From the NCBI GenBank assembly GCA_033980235.1, contig CM067065.1:10066373-10130372 (forward strand): 64,000 nucleotides of DNA, in the 5' to 3' direction. This DNA is from Diadema setosum (Eukaryota; Echinodermata; Echinoidea; Diadematoida; Diadematidae). This document shows, in pieces, positions 24,006 through 33,090 of the stretch; the stretch's first letter is position 1, and each line of letters begins with the position of its first letter. The notes below the pieces were generated by a model. The model saw only the letters and a list, made by a program, of their open reading frames with translations. It had not been told where the DNA came from and did not search any database. The position numbers and the translations under genes were made by a program.

Positions 24006-24192
24006 TGAGAAAGAGAGAGAGAGGGAGAGAGAGAGAGAGAGAGGGGGGGGGGGGGGGAGAGATGGGGGAGGGAGAAGGGGAGAGACAAAATGGAATGACA
24101 ATAGTTCCAGTCACTGCAGTACAGGCATGCTCTGTCTGCATACGCTGAATGTCTACACTCACACACACACACGTACACACACACACACACGC
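24006..24192. repeat. GA-rich and CA-rich simple repeats
   Basis: (GA)n with a run of about 14 G at 24044-24058, then (CA)n at about 24160-24190. ORFs across it are compositional artefacts. Confidence 0.9.
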
Positions 24193-24520
24193 ACCATGGA
24201 GCTACATAGCCCATGCCAAAACCAAAACAATCTCCTCCTCTCGCGGTGCCCCCCCCCCCCCTCCTGTGGCGCTGTGGCGATGACTGATGCTTAGATTAGG
24301 CCAGGGTCAAGAAACAGGTGTTTTATAGCTTTGATTTTAAGTCATTGATTGCCAAGATATGCACTGGCATTATTTACGGGGGTGTAGCCTCTTCAAACGA
24401 GAGATTTGCGTCATGTACTCATCATTACGATTAGATTCATCTGAAATGAATATTCTTTTCGGCCAATATGACAAGTGCTGCATTTTTGGCAAAATGGTGC
24501 ATCTGTAGGACAGTGCAGGA

Positions 24521-24593
24521 ACGCCACTTTGTCATAACCAACAGAAGGGAATTATATTATAAATCCCTTCTGTTCGTTATGCCAAAGTGGCGT
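24521..24593. repeat. Perfect-type hairpin next to a TIR element
   Basis: Two 30-bp arms (24521-24550, 24564-24593) beginning ACGCCACTTTG are inverted around a 13-bp AT loop with only two mismatches. It sits 5 bp from the left end of the 24599-25772 element. Confidence 0.85.
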
Positions 24594-24598
24594 ACATA

Positions 24599-25772
24599 TG
24601 TGACCCGCGACAACGGTTTCAGGCAAAAGTCGCAAGAGCAAATTCCCTCCTAGGCGGGGTACAAAGATTTTGACCATTATTTTTGTCGATTTAGGTTTTT
24701 TTTTGCAGAAATCGAATCTTTGATATGTTTTCTACATCTACACTAAATTTCATTGCATAAGACTAAGTTTTTCCTGTCGAAAATGGAATTTTAAGCACCC
24801 TATGTTGGATCGCACTCGTCAGTTTCGAGCTTTTTTTCGAACGCCGCGCCAATATCCCCAGCGTTGCTACGGCGCAGGGTCTCGCACGCGATTGGCTGGT
24901 GCGTCGCACACATTTACATAATTCGGTTTTCGGAGACACCAGTTGCAGCGTTTGGGGAATGCTTTGTCCACGCGTGCACGATTACATGCTCCATTGTTCT
25001 TGGTATAGCGGTTTATATACGCTCGCTCTGTATAGTGCGTGCTCTTCGTTTGGCTTTCTATCCAAACTATTCTACCGCAATGTTCGACAACGGAAGTAAA
25101 ACAAAAATCATGTAGCATAACATAATCGTGTGAAAAGAAAACTACTAGCAATTTTCTGCCTTCAAAAGGGTCGCCAATGATAAAGACAAATCAACCACAA
25201 TGAAAACGCGATTTGTAAATGTGTGGATTCGCCACCGCTCCTGTTACATGCACTCGGACATGGCGTGTGGATGCCATTGCGTAATGCTTGCACCATACAC
25301 ATGTACATGTACACCATACGTGTAATTATCGTATTCGCCATCTTGAAAGACGTACTGGTAAACAAACCCGAGCGAAACGCATTGTTTTTCGGCTCCATAC
25401 GCTGAGCTCCGAGGAAGGTGCCCGGGAAATTTGACTCTCTCAGTGAGCCAATCAGAAGGCGATGTGGTTGCTAGAGGCGGAGCTTAACATCAATTGGCAC
25501 CATCGTACGGATGGGTGATTCTCCCCTCGCATCGCCGCTCGGACATTGTCTTTGAGAAAGAGGTGAATCTTCAAAGCCTGTTTTCTCGCAATTTTGTCAG
25601 GCTAACAACTTAAAAAGTGTATTTTATTTCTCTTTCCATGCCCACTTATGGTGCCGAAGAATACAAGTGTTTTATATCAATGCAAAGCTTACGAAATGGG
25701 CAATGTGATTCAGTGAAAAAATGAATTTTCAAAATTCGCGACTTTTGCCTGAAACCGTTGTCGCCGGTCACA
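24599..25772. mobile_element. TGTGACC-family TIR element, subfamily 2
   Basis: The ends TGTGACCCGCGACAACGGTT are inverted over about 35 bp, and the element is flanked by TA. The 1174-bp body is GC-richer than its surroundings, non-coding, and carries ATTGG boxes (about 24890, 25445, 25490) and a GGCGGAGC box (about 25475). It is the sole copy of this subfamily in the window. Confidence 0.85.
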
Positions 25773-26012
25773 TATGCATCCTGTTGCCATCACATTTGGA
25801 CCCACAATGTGAAAATGGCTCAAGATATATCCTTTCATCTAAGAAAAAGCAACAACAACAAAATACAGCACATTCGAAAGTTGACACTGGCCTCTTGGCG
25901 TAATTATTATAGTTTAATTATAGCGCCTATTGAAGTTTGAGATTAAAAATGCGACTATCTTAAAAAAAAAAAAAAGAAGAGCAACTTTTCAAAGGAAAGT
26001 GGGTATACTTAC

Positions 26013-26081
26013 CTGCATCGCAAGACGATGTAACTTGGCTTTCTCTTGGATAGCATGAATATCATCTACCGCCAAGCCGAC
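26013..26081 (-). CDS. TRPA1-like: TRPA exon: end of S6 gate
   Basis: 23 codons, phase 0 on both sides; acceptor ...TCTCTCAG, donor GTAAGT. It encodes VGLAVDDIHAIQEKAKLHRL and then AMQ. Together with ...ILIMNLL of the previous exon it makes the MNLLVGLAVDDI signature at the cytosolic end of S6, a hallmark of TRPA channels (human TRPA1 has MNLLIGLAVGDI). Confidence 0.93.
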
Positions 26082-26249
26082 CTGAGAGACCGCGAACATA
26101 AACATTATACATGCTATATCTAAAACTATAAAAAAAGTGTTATAATGATACGTCGAACTACACCGCAACCCGTCATATCAGTTGTCTTGAAAACATGATA
26201 GGGGAGCAGTGTGGAGCTGATACAGGGCTAGTTTTAACCAAAAAGTTTG

Positions 26250-26642
26250 AATTAACTCGCCAATCCAGCTTTTGTTCGTTTGTTTGATTATTTCTATCTG
26301 AGAAGATGGCTGGATAGTCTATATTCAAAGCTACGCTAAGCTGGTCTTCCATGGGGTCCAGCTGAATGTGAGGTGGGACCACTTCACCGGATTAAATACC
26401 CTGCTCTTTGCGATGAATGAATGAAGCGAGATCTTTTACATGCATGAATTGTGACTCTCTCACACATGGGACCTCCATTTTATGTCCTATCCGAGAGACA
26501 GACCGTTTTTTCCTCTAACTAGAGGGGACGGTATGATTACACACAACATTGCAAAGTCAAGACTTGGGTTTGAACCCGGGTCCTTTGGATCGCGAGGCAG
26601 ACGTGCAGCCGACTGCTACCGACTGAGCCAACTCTCCGCCCT
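26250..26642 (-). mobile_element. tRNA-derived SINE
   Basis: Read on the minus strand it starts with a tRNA-like head: GGCGGAGAGTTGGCTCAGTC contains an A box, and about 50 bp on GGGTTCAAACCC is a B box. A body follows with GTGAGAGAGTCACAATTCAT and CGCAAAGAGCAGGGT. The body words look like those of sea urchin-type SINEs from memory. It lies in the TRPA intron on the same strand as the gene. Confidence 0.75.
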
Positions 26643-27095
26643 GGGAGATTTCAGTAGGGCCTATCTACTTTAATATTTGTCCATCTAGCCATCTATTCAT
26701 CTACAGACATACCTACATGGTCAAGTGGATAAGGATATAGAGCCTTAAAAATTAGATCAGTGGTTAGAATCCAGGACCTGCCAAGCGCTTATTAAACATC
26801 TTTTGACAAGACGTTTCACCCACTATTGCTCTTTTGTGTAGTTGCGCAATGGTTATTACAGAACGTCGGGTATTAACAAATACAGGACTCCTTGTTAAAA
26901 GAAAAAGGGGGGGGGGGGGGAGTCCTGTCACTAAAGAGGCTAAAAACTGAACGTTGATGTGCTGTAGTATGTAAATTCAATGTTATGTTTGTGTATTACA
27001 TATGTTTGACCAGTTAGTTCAGAGTTTGACTATAAATGAACACGTAATGCCGTTTGCCGTTTCCGTGCAGCAAAATCATTTTTCTCCAAACTTAC

Positions 27096-27323
27096 CAGCA
27101 GATTCATGATGAGGATTGACATGACAACGAGGAAGAGTGTGAAAAAGCTGTAGGTGATGCCTTGATTAAAGACGGAAGACAAGAAGTAGTCTTCCTCGCC
27201 ATCCGCTGGAGTGTTTTCAGTGTTTAGGTAGTTCTGACTATGGAAGATGTCACTGAAATCCAGCTCGCCAATCATCATGACGAAGATTTTGGCGAAAGAA
27301 AATTCGATCCGGTGGAATGGTTC
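27096..27323 (-). CDS. TRPA1-like: TRPA exon: pore helix, selectivity filter and S6
   Basis: 76 codons, phase 0 at both ends; acceptor ...CGATGTAG, donor GTAAGT. It runs EPFHRIEFSFAKIFVMMIGE, then LDFSDIF, an extracellular acidic loop (about 20 residues, including TPADGEEDYF), and S6 (FFTLFLVVMSILIMNLL). The MMIGELDF filter takes the place of MMLGDINY in human TRPA1; the filter acid is Glu in place of Asp. The pore loop before S6 is slightly long. Confidence 0.95.
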
Positions 27324-27607
27324 CTACATCGGGTGAAAAAAAAAAAATACTGTAGCATGTGTATATAATTCTGTTCTGAACAGATGCTTATATGGATCCT
27401 GTGGGGAAGATAGTTTGATAAATGCAGTGAACACTAACAAGAAATTGGTAAAGCAAAGTAACTGTTGTTTTTTTCTCTGAAAATGTATACACCCACATGT
27501 CCGTGTATATGATTATGAAAGGTGATCAAGCATGGCATACGAGAAACATATTATAGAAATCATTTCGAGCGTTGTTTATCGCTTGCATAATATCTCTCAT
27601 TGGTTAC

Positions 27608-27699
27608 CTGGTTCATGAGAAGGGTGTAAAAGGCGAGGGCGAAAGCCACGATGAAGAGAATTAGCACCAGAACGAACTTCATGAAGGTACGGACAATGT
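27608..27699 (-). CDS. TRPA1-like: TRPA exon: S4-S5 linker and S5
   Basis: 92 bp; acceptor ...TTCCTTTAG, donor GTAACC. It enters in phase 1 (G from the previous exon completes GAC) and leaves in phase 0. It encodes IVRTFMKFVLVLILFIVAFA and LAFYTLLMNQ, matching the S4-S5 linker and S5 of TRPA1, the inner wall of the pore domain. Confidence 0.93.
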
Positions 27700-28099
27700 C
27701 TAAAGGAAAAAAATATATATATATATATCATTGACTATCTGTAAGACATTACGGTAGACTGGAAACTTGACATTGCCTAAAGCTGGTGTGAGGCTCGCAT
27801 TATAGGTAAAAAAAAAAAAAAAAATGTTCTCCTGGCTCAGCACTTCTTATTGATATCTTTTTCAAACCCCAGATGAAACCAAAAAGTTTAAATACTTCAT
27901 AAAAACTTCAAAATATTTCATAGTGAAACATAAATTCCACATACACACGCACACACACACACAAACAAATACGCGACTAAGGTGGAAATCGAGGACATCT
28001 TTAACAAACAAGAATTTTACCACATAACAGAGGACCTGTGTGTAAGTAGGAATCTTCAAAATGAGTCATAATGTACCCAATTGAGTTTCTCTTTCCCAC

Positions 28100-28208
28100 C
28101 TATGAACATGATCACGTAGATTCCGAGTGCCGAGAACCGCCGTATGAAAAGAATGAGGTTGATCCAAGCAAGGAAAACGGCAACCGCCCCACACTGCCAT
28201 TGCCAGAC
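28100..28208 (-). CDS. TRPA1-like: TRPA exon: S4
   Basis: 36 codons plus one base; acceptor ...CATTGAAG, donor GTGGGA. It encodes VWQWQCGAVAVFLAWINLIL then FIRRFSALGIYVIMF. WQCGA(V/I)AVxxxWxN is a strong TRPA signature at the S3-S4 loop and S4. S4 has only the RR pair as positive charges, as expected for a TRP channel that is weakly voltage dependent. Confidence 0.94.
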
Positions 28209-28401
28209 CTTCAATGTCAAGGTTGGAAATCAGTATACAATTATTATACTTTGCCTTGAGAGTTTCTGGTAAAACTGTATGCAGAGGTGACTCCAATTAG
28301 GAGGTTTTCATGGAGTGGATTAGCCCTGACGTAAATAGGTATTTTCGAAGCACCGATCCTTTATAATTTCACCACTAACTCGAATGTAGGCAAAGTATAT
28401 T

Positions 28402-28645
28402 TGAAGAGTTTGTTTGCAAAAACCGATAAGTCCATTTTTAAAGATTTTGAAGTAAGGTCTCTGTCATAAAGTACAAAACAATAACTTTTAAATGATATAT
28501 TGGTCACTATAAAGGTACATTTTTGAAATTATGGTCAAAAGAAGCAAAGCTTTTCTTATTATTCTCTTTATTTTTCTTGACCTTTATCGCAAATATCTCC
28601 ATTTGGCAAATATGGACTTATCGGTTTTTGCAAACAAACTCTTCA
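28402..28645. mobile_element. GAAGAGTTTG MITE, copy 3
   Basis: About 244 bp with inverted TGAAGAGTTTGTTTGCAAAA ends; the best preserved of three copies. In the TRPA S3-S4 intron. Confidence 0.85.
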
Positions 28646-29504
28646 TTTGTCTTATATTTGGAAACAAAAATGTTAACCAAAGACAGGGAAAATGGAGAAA
28701 ATGCGAGGGGCGAAGTTGTGTGATGGATGAGATGTTGTGAGGGAACCCAAAGAAGCCGCGCACGATCTTATTGTTTTTTGACGTCATAATTTTTTTTTGG
28801 TAAGAAATGTTGCATTTCACTAAATGACGGTGCAAAGCCATGCACAATTTAAGAACTGCTTTGTGACATTATTTTCAAATAGTATATTACTTGTAAATGC
28901 CGTCATACATGTAGGAGTGACGTCATTTTGCATATAGTACATCGTGGTGAGTTAAACATGCCAACACTCTGACATAGCTTAACATACCTATGATCACGTG
29001 AAGCTCTTTCAACCTATCACTAGAGGACGAATTTTTGATCCTAGATAAAATTAAGGATATCGGACAAGCTAGGTTACGAGTGATATCATTCCTCGTGGGA
29101 CTTTACTTTGCACAGAAGAACAGACACACTATGAAATGTTTTTAAAGTTCGGTTGTTCTGTATGTTTCAGTCGCTACAATATGCGGTGTTAGATATTAAA
29201 GTTGCGTCCTCTCTTAATGCTCCCGTATGCTCATTAATGTGAACCTACCTGTCAATTATCGTCAGTTGTCTTACACTTCCCCTTATGAGCACTTCTCCCT
29301 TAACTTTGCATTGCATTAGGAACATGAAAACCCTGACGAAGCCGAATGAGAGCACTCCAGATAACTATGAGTCTCTTGATTATGGGATCTGTATTGAAAG
29401 ACACATTTTGTGATGTTAAAATGTCATCTACCTCTCTATTCTGCCCCCCCCCCCCCAAAAAAAAAAAAAAAATGAAATGGATACGGGCTGGGGAACCCCC
29501 TTAC
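28646..29504. other. TRPA intron, no element recognised
   Basis: Unremarkable AT-rich intron with a C-run followed by an A-run at about 29443-29471. Confidence 0.4.
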
Positions 29505-29642
29505 CAATCGTATGGTTATTCCGTTGTAGTATTCAACCCGGCTCAGAGGGAGAACGAGTAAAATGGCAAGAATGTAGAGGGACCACTCTATCAGATTGCC
29601 AAAACCAAAATACGACATGCGGTGAAGGAACAACTGGAAAAG
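29505..29642 (-). CDS. TRPA1-like: TRPA exon: S3
   Basis: 46 codons, phase 0 on both sides; acceptor ...CTTAAACAG, donor GTAAGG. It encodes LFQLFLHRMSYFGFGNLIEW followed by SLYILAILLVLPL. Human TRPA1 has a comparable LIQIFQQKRNYF...EWIIY...VLP at the S2-S3 linker and S3, so the alignment is clear. Confidence 0.93.
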
Positions 29643-30223
29643 CTGTTTAAGGGATGAAAAGAGAGAGAGAAATAAATGATTTGATTTACCCCCCCCCCCC
29701 CACAAAAAAAAAAAATAAAAAAAATAAAAATTGTAATTGAAAGACCGGAAACATATTCTCCTGCCATGATTCAAAATTTCAAGTGCATGTTAAAACGATC
29801 CGAAATAAAGAAATGAGCAGTACTAGTGTTAATTTGTCGTAACTACGCCAATAAATGTCTGAAGTGAGAAGATGTAATGAACAGTCATATCGTGTTCATA
29901 TCTCGCAGATTGAAAACTATAAAATTTATCGGTACTGGACACCAAACGCCATCGCATTCTGAAAAAAAAAACTTTAAAGACCAAGACTTAAAAATATCAA
30001 CATCATCTGACTGTAATATAGCTCTACTGAGACAGAATGAGTTAATCTTACGAGGTCGTGAAAAAACTTTTAAACAAATGCTACCATTGCTGCGTTGTTT
30101 ATGCAAGAAATCTGTATCACAATTACACAACAATTATGCATCACTGGTTACTGTTAAGCGACTAACAATTAAACCGTTTTTTTTTTCATTTTTTTTTTCT
30201 TAATGCGAGGCAATGTCTTGTCT

Positions 30224-30569
30224 TTAAAAGGGGATGTCTAGTAACTGTTCAGTGGGAATGCTGGGGGATGATTGTTCCAATCCTTATGGAATTAATTGAA
30301 AAGAACATTATATATCTATTATTGTGTGAAAATCATTTGCTTCAGAATGGTCTCATATTCAAGTAATGTGCAGTTTAATGTTTCCAGGTTAGCATGCCTG
30401 TACAGTGACGGGACATTAAACTGCATATTACTTGAATATGAGACCGTTCTGAAGGAAATAATTTTCACACAACAATAGATATATAATGTACTCTTCAATG
30501 AATCCCACAAGGATTGGAACAATCATCCCCAGCATTCCCACTGATCAGTTACTAGCCATCTCCTTTAAT
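30224..30569. mobile_element. TTAA-flanked inverted-repeat MITE
   Basis: About 346 bp. Arms beginning AAGGGGATGTCTAGTAACTG and, inverted, AAGGAGATGGCTAGTAACTG continue for over 100 bp each, so most of the element is one long hairpin. TTAA lies at both edges. In the TRPA intron, close to the S1-S2 exon. Confidence 0.8.
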
Positions 30570-30690
30570 GTGGTACTACAGTTGTATCAAGGACGCTGGC
30601 ACCGATGCAGTATCCAGCCAATAGGCATGTTTAGTTATTTGCCTTTGTAAGAGCATGGAAACGTTATGATGATTCTTTTCACAAGCTTAC

Positions 30691-31031
30691 TTCGCGAATG
30701 ATATTGATGATGGCAAGTCCAAGTATAATCCAGTCGCCAATACGACCGAAAAAAATGAGCGTGGCCTCGGAGAATTCCCCAACCCAGCGTTCCTCGCCGT
30801 TCGTGAACCACGTCACACCATCGGTGGCGTTGGCGAAGCGCACATAGTAACTTGGCGGAACGACGAGGACATAGCCCGTGAGCATGGCCACGAACAGCAA
30901 GTAGAACACCAGAGAGGCCCAGAAGAAGTATCGTCCAACTCTTCTCCACTTGTGATTGAGGAGGCTAGTCACCAATGGGTGGGATAGGATTTTTGTCCTC
31001 TGGGCATAAACCTGTGGCAAAGCATCTAACA
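30691..31031 (-). CDS. TRPA1-like: TRPA exon: pre-S1 helix, S1 and S2
   Basis: 341 bp; acceptor ...TTCTAAAAAG, donor GTAAGC. It enters in phase 1 (A from the upstream exon plus TG gives Met) and exits in phase 0. It encodes KILSHPLVTSLLNHKW, S1 (FFWASLVFYLLFVAMLTGYV), an extracellular loop with FANATDGV (a possible N-glycosylation site NAT) and S2 (RIGDWIILGLAIINIIRE). The preceding exon is 32 kb away, but the phase and family alignment leave no residues missing. Confidence 0.93.
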
Positions 31032-31097
31032 CTTTTTAGAAAGCAGATTTCAATCGCTTATTGAATGGTTATACAAAAATGCCACAGACATACACTT

Positions 31098-31607
31098 TTA
31101 ACTCTTTATGTGCCATGGTGGAAACCCCCTGTGTGCCACGTTATTCTGAGACCTGAAGGTAGTCATGCTTTGAGAAAGAATTCTGTTTTTCCAGTTTTGT
31201 ATAACTTCTACATTCTGTTAAGCTGGACATAATAGTGAGCAAAGTTAAAGAGAAATGCCAAACTTTGCTTCCATATACAATGTATAACAATTCTATTTTC
31301 ACTTTTTTCTTTTGTATTACCAGTTGCTACATTACTGTAAATGCATGACTTTTGCACATAAAATAGTGACAGAAACTTAGAATTTACATACACGAAAATC
31401 TAGCTGGGAACACCAATTGATAGTCAATTACCACATAGAATGCAAGCCGTATGTGAGAGAAACAAAAGCGCGAGAAACGCTTTGATCGTACCGCGGGATT
31501 AGCGATTTATCGATCGGTTTTGGCGGCATTGTTTGTTGAGCAGAATATGCGAAGTTGGCATGCCGTCGACTGAGCCGGACGTGCGAACGTGGCACATAAA
31601 GAGTTAA
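31098..31607. mobile_element. TTAA-ended MITE, copy 2
   Basis: 510 bp, ends TTAACTCTTTATGTGCCA inverted at the two sides; related to 5742-6186. Its left edge is 67 bp upstream of the S1-S2 exon, within the branch-point neighbourhood of the giant intron. A run of about 20 G follows at 31610-31629. Confidence 0.82.
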
Positions 31608-32115
31608 GCGGGGGGGGGGGGGGGGGGGAGTGAAAGCAAAAAACAGAGGTCGAGTTCCACTCCCTCTACAAACTAAGTAGACCAAGATTATTTTCAAGTT
31701 TTAACTGTAACAAACAAAATTCCACTGGTCTACCTCAAAAAATTTGACGCGAAAGCCTCCAAATGCAAGATGGCGTCCAAGATGCCCGCCATATTAACTG
31801 AATTATTTGTTATTTGAACGATAAGATTTGATAAAAACATTAGATTTCAACAAATTTGATGTCATATGAAAAGGAATACAATTTTATACCAGTTGATGTC
31901 ATTTTGGGGGGTTATTGTAAAACTGCACTGAGATTTTAAGGAAAGAATATATCTTGATTTTTTTTTTTTTGGGGGGGGGGAAGGAAAATCATGAAAATGC
32001 TTGATTCAGCATAAATCAAAGAAAGACTGAAGGATTTTCTTGGAACGTTTGAAAAATTCTGTTTGCTATATGATTAATACTTGGAGAAAATTAGGGTTCA
32101 GTTCGGGAGTGTTAA

Positions 32116-32270
32116 TAGGGAGCTTTAGATTTTAGACGCGCGGACGTTCAAAGGAAAAAAAAAAAACATGATCTGAGCGTGCGCAGTAGCGCACGTCAAA
32201 TTACTGCGCACGCTCTGACCATGTTTTTTTCCCTTTGAACGTCCGCGCGTCTAAAATCTAAAGCTCCCTA
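32116..32270. mobile_element. Hairpin MITE (TAGGGAGCTTTAG ends) with an empty site in the window
   Basis: Near-perfect arms (TAGGGAGCTTTAGATTTTAG and complement, about 38 bp, then a second inverted step around TGCGCAGTAGCGCACG). The homologous R copy at 55083-55090 reads TTTGAGACATTAACACTCCT with no insertion, so this is a clean presence/absence pair with a 3-4 bp TAA(T) duplication. Confidence 0.88.
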
Positions 32271-32358
32271 ATGTCTCAAACTTGAGAAGTAATTTTATTT
32301 AAAAATGGCCACTTTAGTTGTGACAATACCTTGTTGGTCGTAAAAAAGTATGCACGCA

Positions 32359-32430
32359 CCAAGATTACTACACGCACCACTGGCAGTGCTACAGGTGACA
32401 GTTCCAGTGTGGTGCGTGTAATATTCTTGG
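32359..32430. repeat. Hairpin within family R
   Basis: CCAAGATTACTACACGCACC is inverted as GGTGCGTGTAATATTCTTGG across a GC-rich loop. The same hairpin, with a different loop, is at 54925-54996. Confidence 0.8.
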
Positions 32431-32499
32431 CAAAATTGACTTCTTCTTCGACAAACAAGTACGGAGCCCGTAAGGGGACATGGCAAGAAATATTTTTCC

Positions 32500-32720
32500 T
32501 AAGTCGTTCCCACGACTTACTAAGTCGTTCCCTCGACTTACTTAGTCGTTCCCACGACTTACTAAGTCGTTCCCTCGACTTACTAAGTCGTTCCCACGAC
32601 TTACTAAGTCGTTCCCTCGACTTACGTAAGTCGTTCCCTCGACTTACGTAAGTCGTTCCCTCGACTTTCGTATGTCGTTCCCTCGACTCACGTAAGTCGT
32701 TCCCTCGACTTACTAAATTC
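32500..32720. repeat. Palindromic 20-bp minisatellite (AAGTCGTTCCCTCGACTTAC)
   Basis: About eleven tandem units of AAGTCGTTCCC(A/T)CGACTTACT. Each unit is self-complementary (AAGTCG...CGACTT). Further arrays of the opposite orientation lie at 40888-41075 and 41483-41755. One edge carries GGGGACATGGCAAGAAAT in all three. Confidence 0.92.
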
Positions 32721-33090
32721 ATGCATAGAAATGCTCCATAGCTCAATGTGTCGTGTCTCTCCTGTGGTTGAGGTCTGCTGTGCGATCACTGGAGATTCAA
32801 AACAGAGTAAGTTAAAAAAAAATTGTCGACTTTGATCCAATTATTTGCTCATTTTATCTTGTATTGAAAAGAGCTAGTTCCTTAGACTTACTTCTTATAA
32901 GAATTTTCGTGAAAATGAGAAACTTGTGTTTCCTAGAATTGACAAAGTTGTGGCCGTCTCGAACACTCTGTGGGCACACAGTTTATCGATAATAGTCCCA
33001 CACATAGCTTTTTGTGTTTGCATTTTTGTTGTTGCATTGGCAAGCTCCTTTTTTTCTGCTGCCAGGGCTCTGTCTAGTACAGTATAGGCT

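Larger units (their letters stand above)
31651..33090. repeat. Dispersed inverted-repeat family R, copy 1
   Basis: A mosaic repeat whose blocks recur in reverse orientation elsewhere. 31695-32330 pairs with 55020-55545, 32290-32460 with 54895-55080, and 32720-33075 with 41120-41485. The outer edge word GAGTTCCACTCCCTCTACAA also ends the other copies (inverted, about 42445 and 56140). Nested inside are a hairpin MITE, a second hairpin and a palindromic minisatellite. No ORF looks genuine. Confidence 0.8.

Noticed and set aside
23818..24214. Ser/Pro/Leu-rich ORFs
   Set aside because: Translations of GA and CA microsatellites in several frames.
26560..26642. tRNA gene on the minus strand
   Set aside because: The tRNA-like head is followed by a SINE body and the acceptor stem does not pair.
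32276..32746. ORF with SRERLSKSWERL repeats
   Set aside because: A frame through the 20-bp palindromic minisatellite; equivalent frames appear on the opposite strand in the mirrored arrays.
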